A stretch of DNA of 64,000 nucleotides, from the NCBI GenBank assembly GCA_003260075.1, contig QLIY01000089.1:1-64000 (forward strand), written 5' to 3'. This DNA is from Phallusia mammillata (lineage: Eukaryota; Chordata; Ascidiacea; Phlebobranchia; Ascidiidae). Shown here piece after piece: positions 14,301-29,300 of this stretch; the stretch's first letter is position 1, and each line of letters starts with the position of its first letter. The position numbers were made by a program, and so were the translations under genes. The notes below the pieces were generated by a model, which did no database searches, was not told the DNA's origin, and saw nothing but the letters and a program-made list of their open reading frames with translations.

Positions 14301-17300
14301 CCAACTACGAATTTCTGCTTATTTGTGGCACGTTATATAGATAGATGACGTCACCAAGGAAAAGTTTTGATTTCAAAGATTGGCGCGAGGGTATTAATAT
14401 GCAAAGACCCAATCAGGATCAATCAAGAAACGATTTAATCACTGCGTCACAGCGACGTGGGATGAGGTCATTGATACGAAGCATGACGTCGGAATATTCA
14501 GTTGTGTGTTGTCGTTGTGAGGAAGGCTTGGTCTTACGAAGTTTTTGTCAAGGATTTTTCAAGCCGTCAAGTTCGCCGTTTATGATACCCAAGTCAGATA
14601 TTCTGATTTGTTTTTGTCGTGTTGTTAACGGTTTGGGAAGTGTTGCTTCAGAATATTGGGGAAAGTGCAGAATAGTTTGTTGTTACTAAAACATGATTGA
14701 ACTTTGTAATGTTGTGTGATTATTTATATTTTTGATGACAAATATGTTTCATGTGAAGATTTCTCAAAAAAAACATTTAATTTGACTAGATCAGACCTTT
14801 TGTAATCTATTGCGTTTGTGTTTCAGCAGTGAACTACCTCCATACCCAACAGTGTCGACTAATCACACGCTACGTTCCCCATCACGTGATACAAGTCGAC
14901 CGGTGGCATTAACAGTTGTGCGACAACTATCAGATGCAACACCACGCATAGGTAAGTTCCATTTCACATTTGCCTCTGCGCCTATTACCCAACCTGCTTA
15001 CTGTTTAAAGAAAATAAAGATTTTCGCGCATACTTAACACCGCTGGGCGAAACGGACAGTTTCTTCGCAGAAGCAGAGCTTTCAGTTTTTCATGCACTAA
15101 GCCACGTCAGTTCTGTTGCCGCCAAAAACGCGCCTAGACAAACCGGTTTCCACCACCAATGTAGCCCTAGCGCACTTTGACTTTAACCTTATTTGACGAT
15201 TCACATAATATTTGCAAGTCACTGGTAATTTGATTTCTCACACCGTCGACATTCTATCCTACAGAAAAAACATTTTTAATGTCAAAGCAATAATGACAAC
15301 AGCGTAAAATTGACTGTAAGTGATATATAGGCTATATTGTATACAATTAAAAAACCTAAGTGCTTATAACACTTTTGATCAGGCTCGGCTTGTGTGCATA
15401 CATTAAAAACCTTAAGTTTTCATACGCCGTGCGGTATTTATTCGTTATACAAGCAATCTCTCGCAGACTTTTAATGCGTTTTTTCAAGTTTGTAAAAAGT
15501 GCTACATCATATTTCTTGAACGTTCATATTTCTTTTAAGCAGCTAAAAGGATAAAGATGTTATGTTATCAGTCAATGTACATAAAACACGTTATTGTTTA
15601 AATTGAGCATCGCAAATATTTTAAATTACATTGTAAAGTTTTATACCTGTTCAAATAATACCGAACAGTAAACACTTGCTATTTGTATGTAGATGGCGAC
15701 TCGGGCCGGGTTGAAGTATTGAACAGCAATGATCAGTATGATCTTTTATTTATTGCCTGCCAGGATTATGTCGCTCAGAATCCACGAGAAATCAGCTTGA
15801 CTATCGGCGACTTGGTCACTGGTAAGTTGTGTTCGAAAAGCAACTTGTGTGTTGCTTGTGTTTATTTAAAGCTGTATGTTTGTGAAAGAATGTGCGCACT
15901 CAAATTAGGCTCAAGTTATTGTTTAGAATTTAGATCTTGAAGACAGAAGAAGTGTGAAATATAACATATAGATTTGAGGCTAACCTTGCGCCTTTTTATA
16001 GTTTTAAGTATGTTTGCTCTGTATTGTACAGCAGTGAAAATAAAGCAAGCTATCAAAATGTTGATTGCAATACAATATTATTAGTGATTTCGACACCGAG
16101 TTTGTGAACGGTTTTCGTGAGTCTTTTTACAGGAATAAAGTTTACCTCCATACAAATTGTTTAACAACTTTAATAAATCTGCGACTGGTTGCGCTGAGGC
16201 AAAAATAGTCTGCGTAAAGGTTACTTAATTGAGCTATCTTACAGCAATGTGTACATATTAGCCTACATTTTTTATAAAAAAATTAGCACCTAAGAATACG
16301 GCTGACATAGCATTTTAAACTTGTCGCGCCTACATGGAAAGTTTCTGAATTAATGCAAACCTACGCTACAGCTTAATTAAGTTGGTTTGATCCTAGCGCG
16401 ATGCGGTTTGAGTGAGTTAGAAAACGGCTGATATCCAAAGGGCGTTTAGTGTGGTAAGTCTGTAAAGTGTAATGTTGTAACTTGTTGCCTATATTGGTAA
16501 GGTCAAGAATTCCACTTCATTTTTTAAAAAAAACTTCATTTTTTTCGGTTTTGCCTATTGTGTGCAATATAGGAACAAGTTGCAACATTACACATTACCG
16601 GCTTACCAGTAGTTTATAAATTTCCAATCTAAAATTCCTGCAGTTAGACATTTTGAAGGAATGATGATGCATGTATTTGTCATCAATTTTTTTAATGAAC
16701 ATTACCAAGTAATCTAGGCCCGGCTGTTTTATGATGTCGATTCACAGTAAAAATAGTTGCATGGCTTAACATGGAGCGTTGCTGGTACGTTTGGGTTTGT
16801 GGTAAAATTAGGCGCAAACTGTGTGAAGTTGGCCAGCGACGCAAACAGACCAGCAGATCTGTTTGTGATTGATTGGAAAGTTGTCACGTGTTTCGATAGC
16901 GACGCAACGTCACTGCGATCTGCACGATTTTGCAATGGATTTTTTTTTTGCTGTCAACTTTTGCCCTGCTTTGCTGTGTGTTGCTGACCCCAATGCAGAT
17001 TTTTGGAAGATAGATATAGTTGTCAGATAAGTGAACTACTTGTTGTTAATGATAGAAAATATAATAACGCCAGAGAAGTTTGCTATGCTTTCTGTTTAAA
17101 GAGTTGGTGCTATGTTTTTATGGGAAAAGGATAGTGTTATATGCATCTAGTTAAGTAGTATGCAACACAACCCAATAGTAGCTGAGAACTTCTTTACTTT
17201 GCACAATCGTCAGTTTAAGCTTCAATATCAAATTTAGCCAAGGGCGTTTTCTCGCATTTATCTCATAAACTGTGGTGAAAGAGATTTTGTCGCTGTTTCA

Positions 17301-20300
17301 AACGAGAAATTTAGCATTAAAACTTGGCACTAAACAATTCCCGGGATATTTCCCTTTTCAAAGCTTCGTCCTCCCGTTATATAGTAAAACCGTCTTTATT
17401 GTGCCAGTGAAAGTTTGGGCGTTGTGGAATTGTACGTCTGACGTCGATTTCGTTGGTTTCAACTAAAGCGAGTTACGAAAGAATTTCTATTTAAATATGA
17501 GGAGAGAAGGTTAAGAATTTCTGAAAAGCAATAATAACGTTCGCCGCAAAGTACTTACTTGTTTCGAAGGAGCCGGCTCAACCGAACTATAAGCGTTGCT
17601 GGTTGATTAAAGTGTTTTGCACACCTCTGATGCAACCACATACAAATGATTCAGGCAACGAGATTTTATCTGTTCGCTTTGACGTGGACTTGACATTAAA
17701 CCAAAATCAGATGCAAATAAACTGAATCGGACATGAGCCACCTCTTCTCGCTGTGCGTGTGATTCATAGGTCAAAAAAGCGAGGCATGTGTGATTATTGC
17801 TGGAAAATGTCGTTGAAATGGTAACATTGTAGATTTGTGTAGCTTAAAGGTGTTTGATTTTGGCGTTGAGAAAAACAACTTATGCATGATAAAATCGTTG
17901 ACATATGTAACCTCTCATTATGAAAATATGTAACCAGGAATTGCATTCCTTGGTTATTAAATTTCCCACCTTTATTATTTGATAAAGTGTCCAAATGTGT
18001 ACAACACACCTTTGTATTAATTTCCTTCGATTACTCGAGGCTAGATTATAAGTAATCGTTGCCTATTAAATTTTTCAACTTTTAATGCAAAGGGCAGTCG
18101 CCATTTGGGCGCCTACACTCACGCTTAGTTTTGTGTGTAGCGTGGTAAGGTTGATCGCGTGTCACTGGCCAAAGACCATTTTCCGTGATCACGTTTGTTG
18201 CTTCAATCGTTAAACTGCACCACGCACTGGTCATTACCAACAACCTATTTCTCTTTCGACGAATCCGTGGCTAAAATCAAATGCGCACGAAATAAGGTTG
18301 CTCGCGTTGGCGTAATCGTGATGGCTATTGCGTCAACTAAGGCCTTTTGCCCATTCGAGCGGCCTGATATCGGATTTTAGCTCATAGGCCGCCACTTGCC
18401 CCAGGCAAACATATGTAAGTGACGTGGGCACCACAAGGCGGCTTTTAGCAGACTTGCCCTGAGTTGTTCGCACGTGAAAATGCCTTTGTTTTGCAGTTTA
18501 GCGCTAAACATTGCTGGTGGTATCAAGTCTTTGTCTGACCAGTAAGATTTCAGAAGCACAATAGATGTGTCTGTGTTTTACCCCATTGGAAAGTGATCTG
18601 AGGCAATAGCCATGTGAATCCCTTTAATACGGTCGCACGGTTAAACAGGCGTGTTTTAGGGCCAGGCAACATGTTAACGTTTTTCAATGTTTGTACAGGA
18701 CCGTATCACATAAAGATATGCAGTTGACGTCATGTACATCGAGAATAAACATTGCCAGGTTTCTGAATCAGTTTCTGTGGGGTGTTAGCGAAGCGCGCTA
18801 AATGATGTACAACAGCATGGTAGGGCAGGTTACGGCACAGATGGTCGCCTGTATAACGGTTGTCACCCTAAAAAACGTGTTTCTGTATGAACATGGTTTA
18901 GGTATACAGAATAGAACGTATGCTGCAGCAGTACTGTTTTTTAACTAAATCAACTACAGTACAGAAAAATTTGCTACAACAACAATTTTTTGTCAAAAGT
19001 AAATGCGCAAGACATTTGGTGTTTGGTTATAGCGTTGTCATATGGCACAACCACGCATGTTTTTAACATCACAGAAAAAATTATGTAGTTATTTAGTTTA
19101 AGACGCTTNAAAAAACGTGTTTCTGTATGAACATGGTTTAGGTATACAGAATAGAACGTATGCTGCAGCAGTACTGTTTTTTAACTAAATCAACTACAGT
19201 ACAGAAAAATTTGCTACAACAACATTTTTTTGTCAAAAGTAAATGCGCAAGACATTTGGTGTTTGGTTATAGCGTTGTCATATGGAACAACCACGCATGT
19301 TTTTAACATCACAGAAAAAATTACGTAGTTATTTAGTTTAAGACGCTTTCAAGCAAGGTATGATTTTATAAGATTAACATTTTTTTCGGGAAACCAAACG
19401 TTAGCTGGTTTTCTTGCATTACAGTTACAAGATATAAAAATCAAGTTTACGGGCAAATGTAGTTGTGCATGTAATTTACGTTGTCATGTTTTGACTGGCG
19501 ATTGTACACGGCTGTGCTTCAAGTGCTTATGGCGCATCAATTGGCCCAAGCAAGTACCTCTTGGGATGAGTTTCAGCAAAGCAGACCTGTAGCCTCCGTT
19601 CGCCAGTCGGAGGCTGCCGCTGGTTAACAACGATTTAACACTTATACGTACTATTGGCGTCTTTTTCCAGTGAATAACTATAGTTCGCCGTGCTTTATAG
19701 CTGCCGTGCCACGACCAACATTTTTTTCCTATTGTTGTCAGACAAAACACTGACAACGGTTTGTGTCAATATTGGAAAGGCGCGTTTACTCGCCCGTCTT
19801 GGGTGTAGGAATTAGCAATTTCGGTCGTTACAATCAGTCGCAGAGCCAAACAGTCAGTTTATGGTAGTTTGTCATGTTAACTGAAAGTATTTTAGGCAAG
19901 CTGATATATATATGTATACGAAGTTAGGCCTTTTTTGCCTATAATTCTCACACAAATGATATATTTCGTCGATTGTAAAACGATCTTAGCTTCGGTCAGA
20001 TTTATCGCTTTAACCCCTTAACTTTGAGCGCTAATTACAAATGATCTCTGTTCTAGGAGCTATAATATCCAGGCCGTAAGTTGTCATTTTGTTCAATTAG
20101 TTTCCTCTGATGGTGGAATCTACCAAGTCGAGGGTTATTGCTGTGGAAAAGTCGGATCAGATGTCGGTATATTCCCGTTGGATTGCGTACAAGCTGTGAA
20201 ACTTCGTCGATCCAAACCAAGCTATGGTGAGTGCAATGTGTCTTCGCTCACAATCTTTGTTTGTGTTGATCAAAACCTTCGATCATTGCCTGGAGCGAGT

Positions 20301-23300
20301 TGCCGAATTCACTTGTGTATGGTGAACTGCACAATGCTGTATATTCAACGCACATAAGGTATTTGGCTGCAACCGCCGTCCAAGGTTAGAATAACATAAA
20401 AGTTACCCGCCAGTTCAACATTCGTTTCTCTGTTTTGCGGTGCACAGCAAACAAACATTACCCAGTGTGCATCAAAAAGAGATGTAGTGAATCTTGATTG
20501 TTACGCACTGTGTTTTGCCAATTTGGAAAAACATCATGTGAATCATTTCTTTTAGAAAAGGTATGCTTCTTTTGACAAAAACAAATAGCAATAAAATTGC
20601 CCAAATTTCCTCCTTTTTTAATTCGGTTTGTGCTTAATATCTTTGCCTTTAAATACAGCCAAAAACACTTTAACAGCCTCTACTTTTTTGATGAAAGTAT
20701 GATAGGTCTATAAATGATGCACACAATCCGCAATGCCAAAAAGTGTCTTAGGTTTTCGCTAAATAATTTCAAATGTCACATATTCATTGCCTTGACAGGT
20801 GGAACGTTGAGCGCAGCTGAAACGAACAAAAATTCTTCGAGCAAAATCAGGTTTGTGTGAAATGTTAAAAGTAGAAGATTTGCTTTCTAAGACTGTGGTT
20901 GCTGATTTCTCATTGAACCGCACGTGCCCTTATTAATATTTCATACCCCCATCAGCTATTAGTAGATAACGAAGGTCTCTATTAACAAGTCCTATGCACA
21001 CAAATCGTGGCTGTGAGGCGCCGCACTTTCAACACACGCCCTGTTCAATTAATTATGGTAGGTTGTTAACACCCATATTTGGCTTGTTATGGTTCGTCTT
21101 CATTTGCGCTTATCTTTAGCCTGCTTTAGCTCGAGTTGCCCAAAGAATAAATACTACCTTCTGTATTTTTTTTAATGTTTGTGTACTTCCGTTACGAAAT
21201 ACTTGCGTTAGCTAACATATCACTTATAAAACACATATTTAGCGTGGTATTTTCATTCTACAATTTTTGTTTTCGTTGCTTGATTTTACTTTCTCGTTCT
21301 AAAAATATATAGGGAAAAAAGTTTAAATGTTACATTATTGGTGATAAAAAAAATTATTGAACAATTTTGTGTAAAAATTGTAACTTCGGTTATCTTATGT
21401 TCAGTGAATTGTCGGAGGAAAACGTTATGCGGCAACAAAACTCAACTTCAAGCCTTTCGGCGTCAAACATTAGCAACCCAATGATCTCAACCTCAAATCC
21501 CGATGTATTTCATCAAATTTTTGATGTCGTTTTAAAGAAAGGCGCTGATGGATACGGCTTCGTTTTAAGAGGCGCAAAATGTAAGTCACGAAAGTTAATC
21601 TTTTCTCAAAATCATAATTCTGTAATATATTGTCAGTTAAAGCGAACAAATATTCAAGAGTATTATTATTTTTATTCTGTAAGTTGTTTTGGTGAAAGGA
21701 AATCAAAAGTGTAACAAAAACCTTATCTAATAGTGGTTCAAAATAACAAAACACACCCTTGTTATATCTCCTTGTGCATTTGCTCGCTACCACCCATAAT
21801 ATCCACAAAAACGACCTTGCTTCTACAATACATACCATGGATTGGTTTAATAAGTAACTTGGTGTCGGAATTCAACCCTTCAGACGCCTTTATTAAATCC
21901 AAGATGTTATCTAAACTCTCAACCCGACTACATTCTTACCGCTTTCAAGCGCTAGGTGTCTTAAGCAATCATACCAGTAGTGACACAACAATTAAAGCAT
22001 ATTTACCCAGATCGTAAAGCAAACTTGCGTTTATTGTGTGCATTACATGCTTCAGCTGGTTCTGTAGTAAAACGGCCAAGTGGATTTGCCCTAAAATACC
22101 TAAAATGTCCGCATTTGCCTTGTAAATCAGACTTTCAATAAATACAAAAAACAGCAGTGTATAGAGTTTTTTTTTAATTTTTCAGGACAAAATTTTATTT
22201 CTTATGTTTGTTTGCAGCCGAAGGACCAATAGAGAAATTTGCGGCCACACCCGAATATCCAGCACTTCAGTATCTTGAGTCGGTCGAAAATGGAAGTAAT
22301 GCGCATAGAGTGGGTTTGCGCGCTGGACATTACATACTTAAGGTATGGCACACAATTACCGGGTCTCGTTGGTGATTTTTGATGCAGGGGAGAGCACGTT
22401 TTAATTGCATGGTTCGCGTGAAAACGTTTGTTCTGTTTACTGATTAGGGAAAGCCAAAATTAGCAAAAATAGTTTCTGACAAAGGTCAGTCGTGCAATTT
22501 ATGCCTCGACTTTTAGTGTTACCTGTAATGCAAATGCATTGACATGCATTTTTCAGTAGCAAATTAACATAAATATTTCTCAATTAAGTGCCTAGAACAG
22601 TGGTTCTCAACCTTTTTGCCTTTGCGGACCCCTTTTGGATGACAAGCTAATCGCGGACCCCTTTGAACGTTTTGGTATTTTTAGTCTTTTTTTTTATTAA
22701 CAAGCAACCCAAAAAAGGTGCAGAATATACCAACCACGTTTGGTCCAGGACCAAAATTTCAATCGCTTTGACTGGGCTGCGACGTCGGAACTCAATAATA
22801 AAGAGCCATTACATTGTGATGTGATGTTGTTTGCCACTGAAAATCTACCTCTGTTGCACCACAATGGGGTTAAAATGTCACAATGCATTTTAGTTCGTCG
22901 CCTATGAAGAACGATTTTAAACAAATTTCATGCTATTTTAAAACGCTGAGACATATTTTTTAAATAGCGCTTTATTAATATCGCTATCTGCAAAATTAGG
23001 AAGTTGTCGCGGACCCCCGGTTTAGAACCCACTGGCCTAGAACGTAATAAAATTAGGCATAATATTAACATCCTACAAATTGCGTTTTTTTAATTCATTC
23101 ACATGTGAATGTACTTTATGGCATTTTCATTACTTTTCCGCCCCATTTAATTTGACAAATATCTGCCATGAAACTGCAAACTTGAGTACTCGTATTTGAA
23201 AACGTCGCAGATCCAATTGTTTGTGTCTTGAAACATATTTATTGCCGTGAAGGTAATTCATTTTATCTCAAATCATAACATCGCTTTAATTCGTTGTTGG

Positions 23301-26300
23301 TTGGTTATACGGCACATGTGTTTTGTTCAGATTAACGACAAAGATGTATCATGTATCGGTCATCGTCAAATTGTTGACACGATTCGATGTGCTGGTGATC
23401 CACTGCGCATGCGCGTGGCCAACGTTGTTGTCCGAAATGAGCACCAAAATGGCAAAGGTTGGTTTTTGTGAACAAGTAAACAAAAAATGACTATGTGTAC
23501 AAAATTTGGTCTTTTATACATACCACAATGCCATATGCGAAGATTTTGCAATTGACATGTGTAAAATACCACAGTAATCATTTTAGGCCAATGTTTTTCA
23601 TTTGAAAAGCCAATTCATGGGACCTGGCAACCTTGTTGTTTTTACAACAATTGTCAAACAAAAAAAGAAAACATACTTATATCGGTTCCCATGGATGCAT
23701 CTGTCATCAACTGTTGTGTTTGTTTTGCTATGTAAAGCTGCACTTTTTCGTTCGTGTGATCCAAAATCCTGGAAAAGTAATCCAGTTCAGTTTCAAGTAC
23801 CCTCGATGTTCGGAGCGAATTTGGTAATGCTAGACGTGCGCAAAGTTAAGTGGTGCTACATCATCGAGTAGGGATGCTACAACCGGTTTGTTTGACCAGT
23901 TGCTGTTTTTTAAACGCGCTTTTAAAACTGTTGCCAGCGTCTTTGTGTAGTTTAGTGACTATTTTTGTGTCAGGTACAGTTTGTAGTTACCGCAAGGCAG
24001 AAATGCAGTTTAGTGTTAAAATTAGCAGTGTAGTTTTCAGTGTTGACGAAATGTTTGTTACTGTGAATAGAACTGCGCTACGTTTATCAGTTTTGTGCAG
24101 TGTTTTTTTTAAGGTGTTTTGGGGGACCGAAACGGGCGGTTTCCCAAAATTTGGAAATGGCTATTTTTTGGTATTTAAATGAAACACTTGCGGTCTCTTA
24201 AAACTACTTAGCGGTCACCCAAACCAAACCTTAAAAAAAACCTGGTTTTGTGTACCCTATGCCGTAGCTTTGTGCGAGTAACATTTATTGTCGCGGACCT
24301 GCGTAAAAGTTGTGGTATGTCCAACAGAGAGCAAACAAAGCAAGAATTGCTCAATGGCTTAGGCTTTTGTGTGAACTATTCAGTAAATACACAAAGGCCT
24401 TTAAACCTACCTTAGACTGTTTAGAATGTTCGACCTTGCAAAATCTTTAGAACGTAAACAATGTTGGTTAGGCAAAACTTTACCTTGCTTACTTTGGCCA
24501 TTTGCTTGGGGCAATACTTTAGCAATTTGCGTGCTTGACTTTTTAAGGGCATGCGAAAGTGGAGGGCGAATCACTGTCATAAAATATAGGTAGTTGTCAA
24601 TTTGCACAATGTGCCCCCAAAACACGCTCCCTAACGGTTTGTTGTTGATTTTTAATCTGTCGGTAAATCGATTTGCAAAACGTTATGTTATGACTTTTTT
24701 TAAGCTACAGAAAATGCCTTTTTTCTGGTCTGGTCACACTAACAACAAGATTTAGTATTATTGTGAAGAATATCTTTTTTCATGCTTGGCATTTCATTTG
24801 AAAAACGCAACGTCGAAGGCATATTAATGTTTTTGCCCAAATCATTTACTCAATCAATTATTTACGCCTGAAAAGTAAAAGTGAACCATTAAACGTGCTG
24901 AGGCGAAACCTTAACGGTTGATCGCCAGACGCCGGTTTATTTTTCTTACCTTTGGTTTCCATCAAAATTGTTTTCCTATGAAACGCATTGGGTGATTTTG
25001 CGTCACGGCGCTAATCTTATTGTGCCCGTACTTGCCTAGACTCTAATCTAGTCTTATTTGCTGTGAAGGATTTGCAAGATTTTAAAAGCAAGGTAGGTAT
25101 AGTCTGAAGTGCTGTAAGCTTGTGGCAGGTACATGTTTTGCGTGTTTTCAGTTCAGTGAAAGTTTTAGTGGTAAAAAAGTTTTAGGTGCAACTGAGCGTA
25201 AATAATGAAGATGCAAGAAATACGTAGGCTAAACAGCCTAGCTACTGTGTGGCCCCAAACTATATCTTAAAAATGCTACTGTGTGGCCCCAAACTGTATC
25301 TTAAAAATGTCAAAAACGCTTATTCAATACATAAATGTCTAACAGTCGGTGTAGTATAAGCTTATTAGGCAACCTGTTTCAGAAAATTACTGTTTGTGGT
25401 AAGTCTGTGCGCGCAGTACAAAGTTAAGTTGATACTTCAGATGTCGTATCGCGTAACATAACGCTCTTGCGGTATAAAAAGTGCGTGAGAATTCGCCGAA
25501 CTGTTGCTTTTCCCCCAGCAGCGTTCAGTGTGGACACACCACTTTCGCTATAATAACGTTGTATACACCTTAATCAGCAGTAATTCGCATTGTAAGGCCA
25601 ATCTACGCTTGTGGTAGAAATAATTTGATCCCTGTCACGTTGTGTCAGCTAGCTCTCTGGTTTCTTTCCTTTGTTAGCGCATAATGCCTACTGTCTATTG
25701 TGGAACGCGTTTTCAATCGTCACTTTTTATCAGGCCTGGCATTCCAGCACGAAGTGGAAATGGCTGGTGACAGTATGTAGCAGAGCAGTCTACAATGACA
25801 GTGACTGTGTTCAGTACATAGCCTTGACATCAATGTAAGTGTTGTCTTTAGCAAACAGGTCAGAACAAATGTTTACTAGAACAGGAACAGAGAATTGACG
25901 TAGGTCGTTTCGTGTAAATGACGCCGCTGCATTAAATCTTTTAAGGAATTTATAGTTTACAAATGTTGGGTCAGTTGTTGGATTGCGAAGTATGCGCAAA
26001 CAGAAGAGTTACACGATTTCGCAAGCTGGATTCCAGACCAAGAAGCGTTCTTATTTCAGAAAGTTCTTCTCTGCCCACACAAAACGTGATCATTTTTTTC
26101 GTTTAGCTAAATTGACTTTTGTCTGTTTTTTTATGAAATGGATTCAGTGTCAACAATTTTCTTAAAACCCTTTGACATAACATTTAACATTTTTAATTTT
26201 GATGCTTTTGGGAAATTTTTGGTATTTTTTGATGAAATGTATTTCGTTTGTAACCAGAAAAAGGTTCGGTGAGTGATGACGTTCGGAGTGAGGCATCATG

Positions 26301-29300
26301 CTCCACCGGTTCATCAATCGACTTACCATTTACTACGTCACCAAAACACAAACATAATCCGTCCACGTCATCAGTTGGTGGTGACCGTCTGTCCCGATCC
26401 GGTTCCATTGGATCAGCAATAGGTTTGTTGCAGATATTGTAGCTATTGTTTTGTAATTCCTCCCAGCCCACTTGGAAAAAATTTTTGAGCTGTTTTGTCA
26501 TCTCTCTTTACTTGAGGTAACTTTCGTTAAAGGGTTGTGCCATATCAGGGCCATATTGATTGCCCTGATACTTGTCACAGTACAGTTGTCACAGTAGGTT
26601 AGTCAAAATTGTTAAACAATGGAAAAATTTGTTGAACATTGCATTGCATGTAGAGTTGTGCAGCAATTAAGTCTGAACAAGTACATGCTCTACAATAAAT
26701 GAAATTAGGATGAAACCTTGTTTCGTCTTATGCGGTTTGTAGACAAAGCTTTTTTTCAGCTAGAATCACTTTCGTTTTAAGGTTGACAGATTTTACCAAA
26801 CAAGAGCGCCAATACAGCAGATACTCAACAAGCATGTACACACAAATTGTAATTTCATTTTTTCCCTTTAGCTTACAATGCAACTCTTTACGACTTCTTT
26901 GGTGCTGTCTCGTTTTTTTTTCTTGCAAACTGTTTGCTCAATATTTACATATAAATAATGAAAGATTTAAAATCGTCGTGTATACGTTTCCTCGTAAAAC
27001 TCACAAATAGTCTGCTAAAGAAACTGAGCCCCATGTATTTGTGGTGATGTCATATGTCTGCTGTACTCACAATAGCTCGGTAGATCGTACAACCCATTTT
27101 TTCGATGTTTTGGGGTCCTTCAAAGCAGGTCGAACCTGATTTGATGGCAAATTACCTTCCAATAAAAGTCAGATTGTCCTAAAATGTTTCCGGTATAAAA
27201 TTCTTTTGACCAACAGCCACTGGGTCGGGTTGAACTAATAGAAGCGTTTTTGCATTACAATACGTATTGAAGAATTTTATCTTTAAATCTTTTTTGAACA
27301 AATTAAGTTTTCTGCTTGCAAGTTTTGCTATAGTGTCCTGATATGTTTTTTTGTACAGATTTATTTTTGTTTTTTTATCATCGACGTAGTTGAAAAATCG
27401 TTATTTTATTTTCGTGCAGGAAAGCTCGACAGCGTTTTGGCGCTTGAAGAAATTTCGGACGTTTCCGATCCTGATGACAATAAACACACTGCCACGTTAC
27501 GACGCAGACCAGTCAGTCGACGAGTCAGGACTCAGGAATTACAGGTAAATTTACTAAATTCAAATATCATATTGACTCTTTATCCCCTAGCGACGTTGTA
27601 AGTGTAACCATTCTTTTTGATAAATCATTTTCCTCTGTGTGGTCTTGTCTAAACTTCGGAGTTTGAATACAACCTTTCTGTAGCGCTTTTGCATTTTTGT
27701 CTTCGCAACTGTTTAATGTCCGAAGCCAATTTTTATGTATTACTTCTATTGTTTTGGTTAAAAAAGTTATTGTTTTTGTTAGGAAATTTTCCGGCGACAA
27801 GAAATCTTGATCCGTGCTGGCAACCCTCCGCAAGCAGTCCGTCCCCGCGAATCCCAGTCACTCTCTGCTGCCACCTCGCAAAAACTTATTCGGGTTTTGC
27901 CGCCAAAATTACCAGCAGGACAGAATGCCGAATCAGGTAGGACTGTTGCAACATATAGTCAAGAAAGGGATTTCTGCTTTCTAATAACATACGGTCAATT
28001 TTTAAAAATATATTTGTAAGATATAGTATCCGATTGCGATAAAGTAGCACAGCTTTATGATTCTCTTGTTTTGTTCCTTTTCATTCGCATTGTTTATTGC
28101 AAGGCCCGTATTGTTTGTTCCGAATACATTTCTTCTGTATGTCACATGATTTTGAAGTAAGCATGATGCAATTTGTATGACGACCAGGAAGCAGGAAGTT
28201 TATGACTTTGGGGTAATAATGAAACAACAACAGCAAATGTTCTCTGATAGTACTACAAAATAATTCCAGGCTTATAGTACATCAATACATCATACCAAAA
28301 GCACTATGTCATTTTGTAACTGGTGTAAAACAGGCTGAGCGCCGTTTTGACGTCACCTTCTCGTTTGTCACGTGACGCGTTAGTCTGTCGTGCAGTTTGT
28401 GGCAGGAAATAATGTACGCTGCGATCAGTTGCATCACGAAGCGATCCGGGCTTTTTGAAGACAAGACGAGTCATTTCTTGTAATAGTCAGATAAGTAGAA
28501 GTCGCGTATGAGTTTGCTGCCTTGTCCTGTCCAATTGGAAACCTCAAGCTCAATGCTGTACGACCAATACGAAAATGTCACTTTTCCGGCGCAAGAAAAA
28601 AGAAGGGGGGGGGGTCAAGCTGGAAACCTCAAGCTCAATGTTGTACGACCAATACGAAAATGTCACTTTTCCGGCGCAAGAAAAAAGAAAAACCTTTGTT
28701 CATGTTCGACGGACGTAAGTTGTGGGTTTCCTTGTGTGCTGACAGTTCCCTCAACTGGACGGTTTTTCATGCGCAGTTTGAGCTGATCGCGACAGACGTG
28801 TAAACTTTAATTGACGATTGCGATGATGACATGTCAGATTGGCTGAATTACTTGGTACAGTTGATTGTGCAGAATGTTGTTATAAGTCAGTTGAACAGTG
28901 AATCAGCCTTGAGATCATGCAGTTTGGCAACGATTGCTGTGGTACAAAAGACAAAATATATATCTAAAGCCATTAGGTCGCCTGTTTGATTGTATTTCAA
29001 AGTTGGTTTTGTTTAAGATATTGTTTTAGGGGCGTCAAATATTAATTGTTTTATTGGCTTCGTTAATTTGCTTATCGATATGGCCTTGTAAGTATTTTGG
29101 CCGGAAAGTCGTAACGCCCCATCTTATACGTGATCTTAGACATAAGCGCCAGTCTATACAATTCGAATAACAATAACCGCGCATATGAACTGACGTTGCG
29201 CTAAACAAAATCTAAATCTTTCGTAGGAACAAAGATTTGTTTATTTTTGAAAAATCTGTTGTTTATTTTATGTCCAGCCTGATTTAAGTCTGTTGTTTGG

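Larger units (their letters stand above)
15822..20100. other. Large SHANK intron inside the SH3 domain
   Basis: No internal gene is supported. The intron contains a foldback repeat (16452-16608), a tandem duplication separated by one N (about 18870-19349) and many short chance frames. Nothing else stands out. Confidence 0.6.
15693..20226 (+). other. SHANK SH3 domain, split over two exons
   Basis: Exons 15693-15821 and 20101-20226. The first gives YDLLFIACQDYVAQNP then REISLTIGDLVT; the second gives GIYQVEGYCCGKVGSDVGIFP then LDCVQAVKL. The arrangement (ALYDY-like strand, acidic RT loop, G-x-F-P-x-D/N-x-V end) is SH3. The canonical tryptophan pair of the ligand groove is replaced (GIYQVEGY in place of GWWxG). 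Weak Pro-peptide binding is also described for SHANK SH3 domains. The 4.3-kb intron between the exons is the largest in the gene. Confidence 0.8.

Noticed and set aside
14105-14340. Possible regulatory block with GGTCACGTGAC palindrome
   Set aside because: A single E-box-like palindrome in an intron is expected by chance, and nothing else supports an enhancer.
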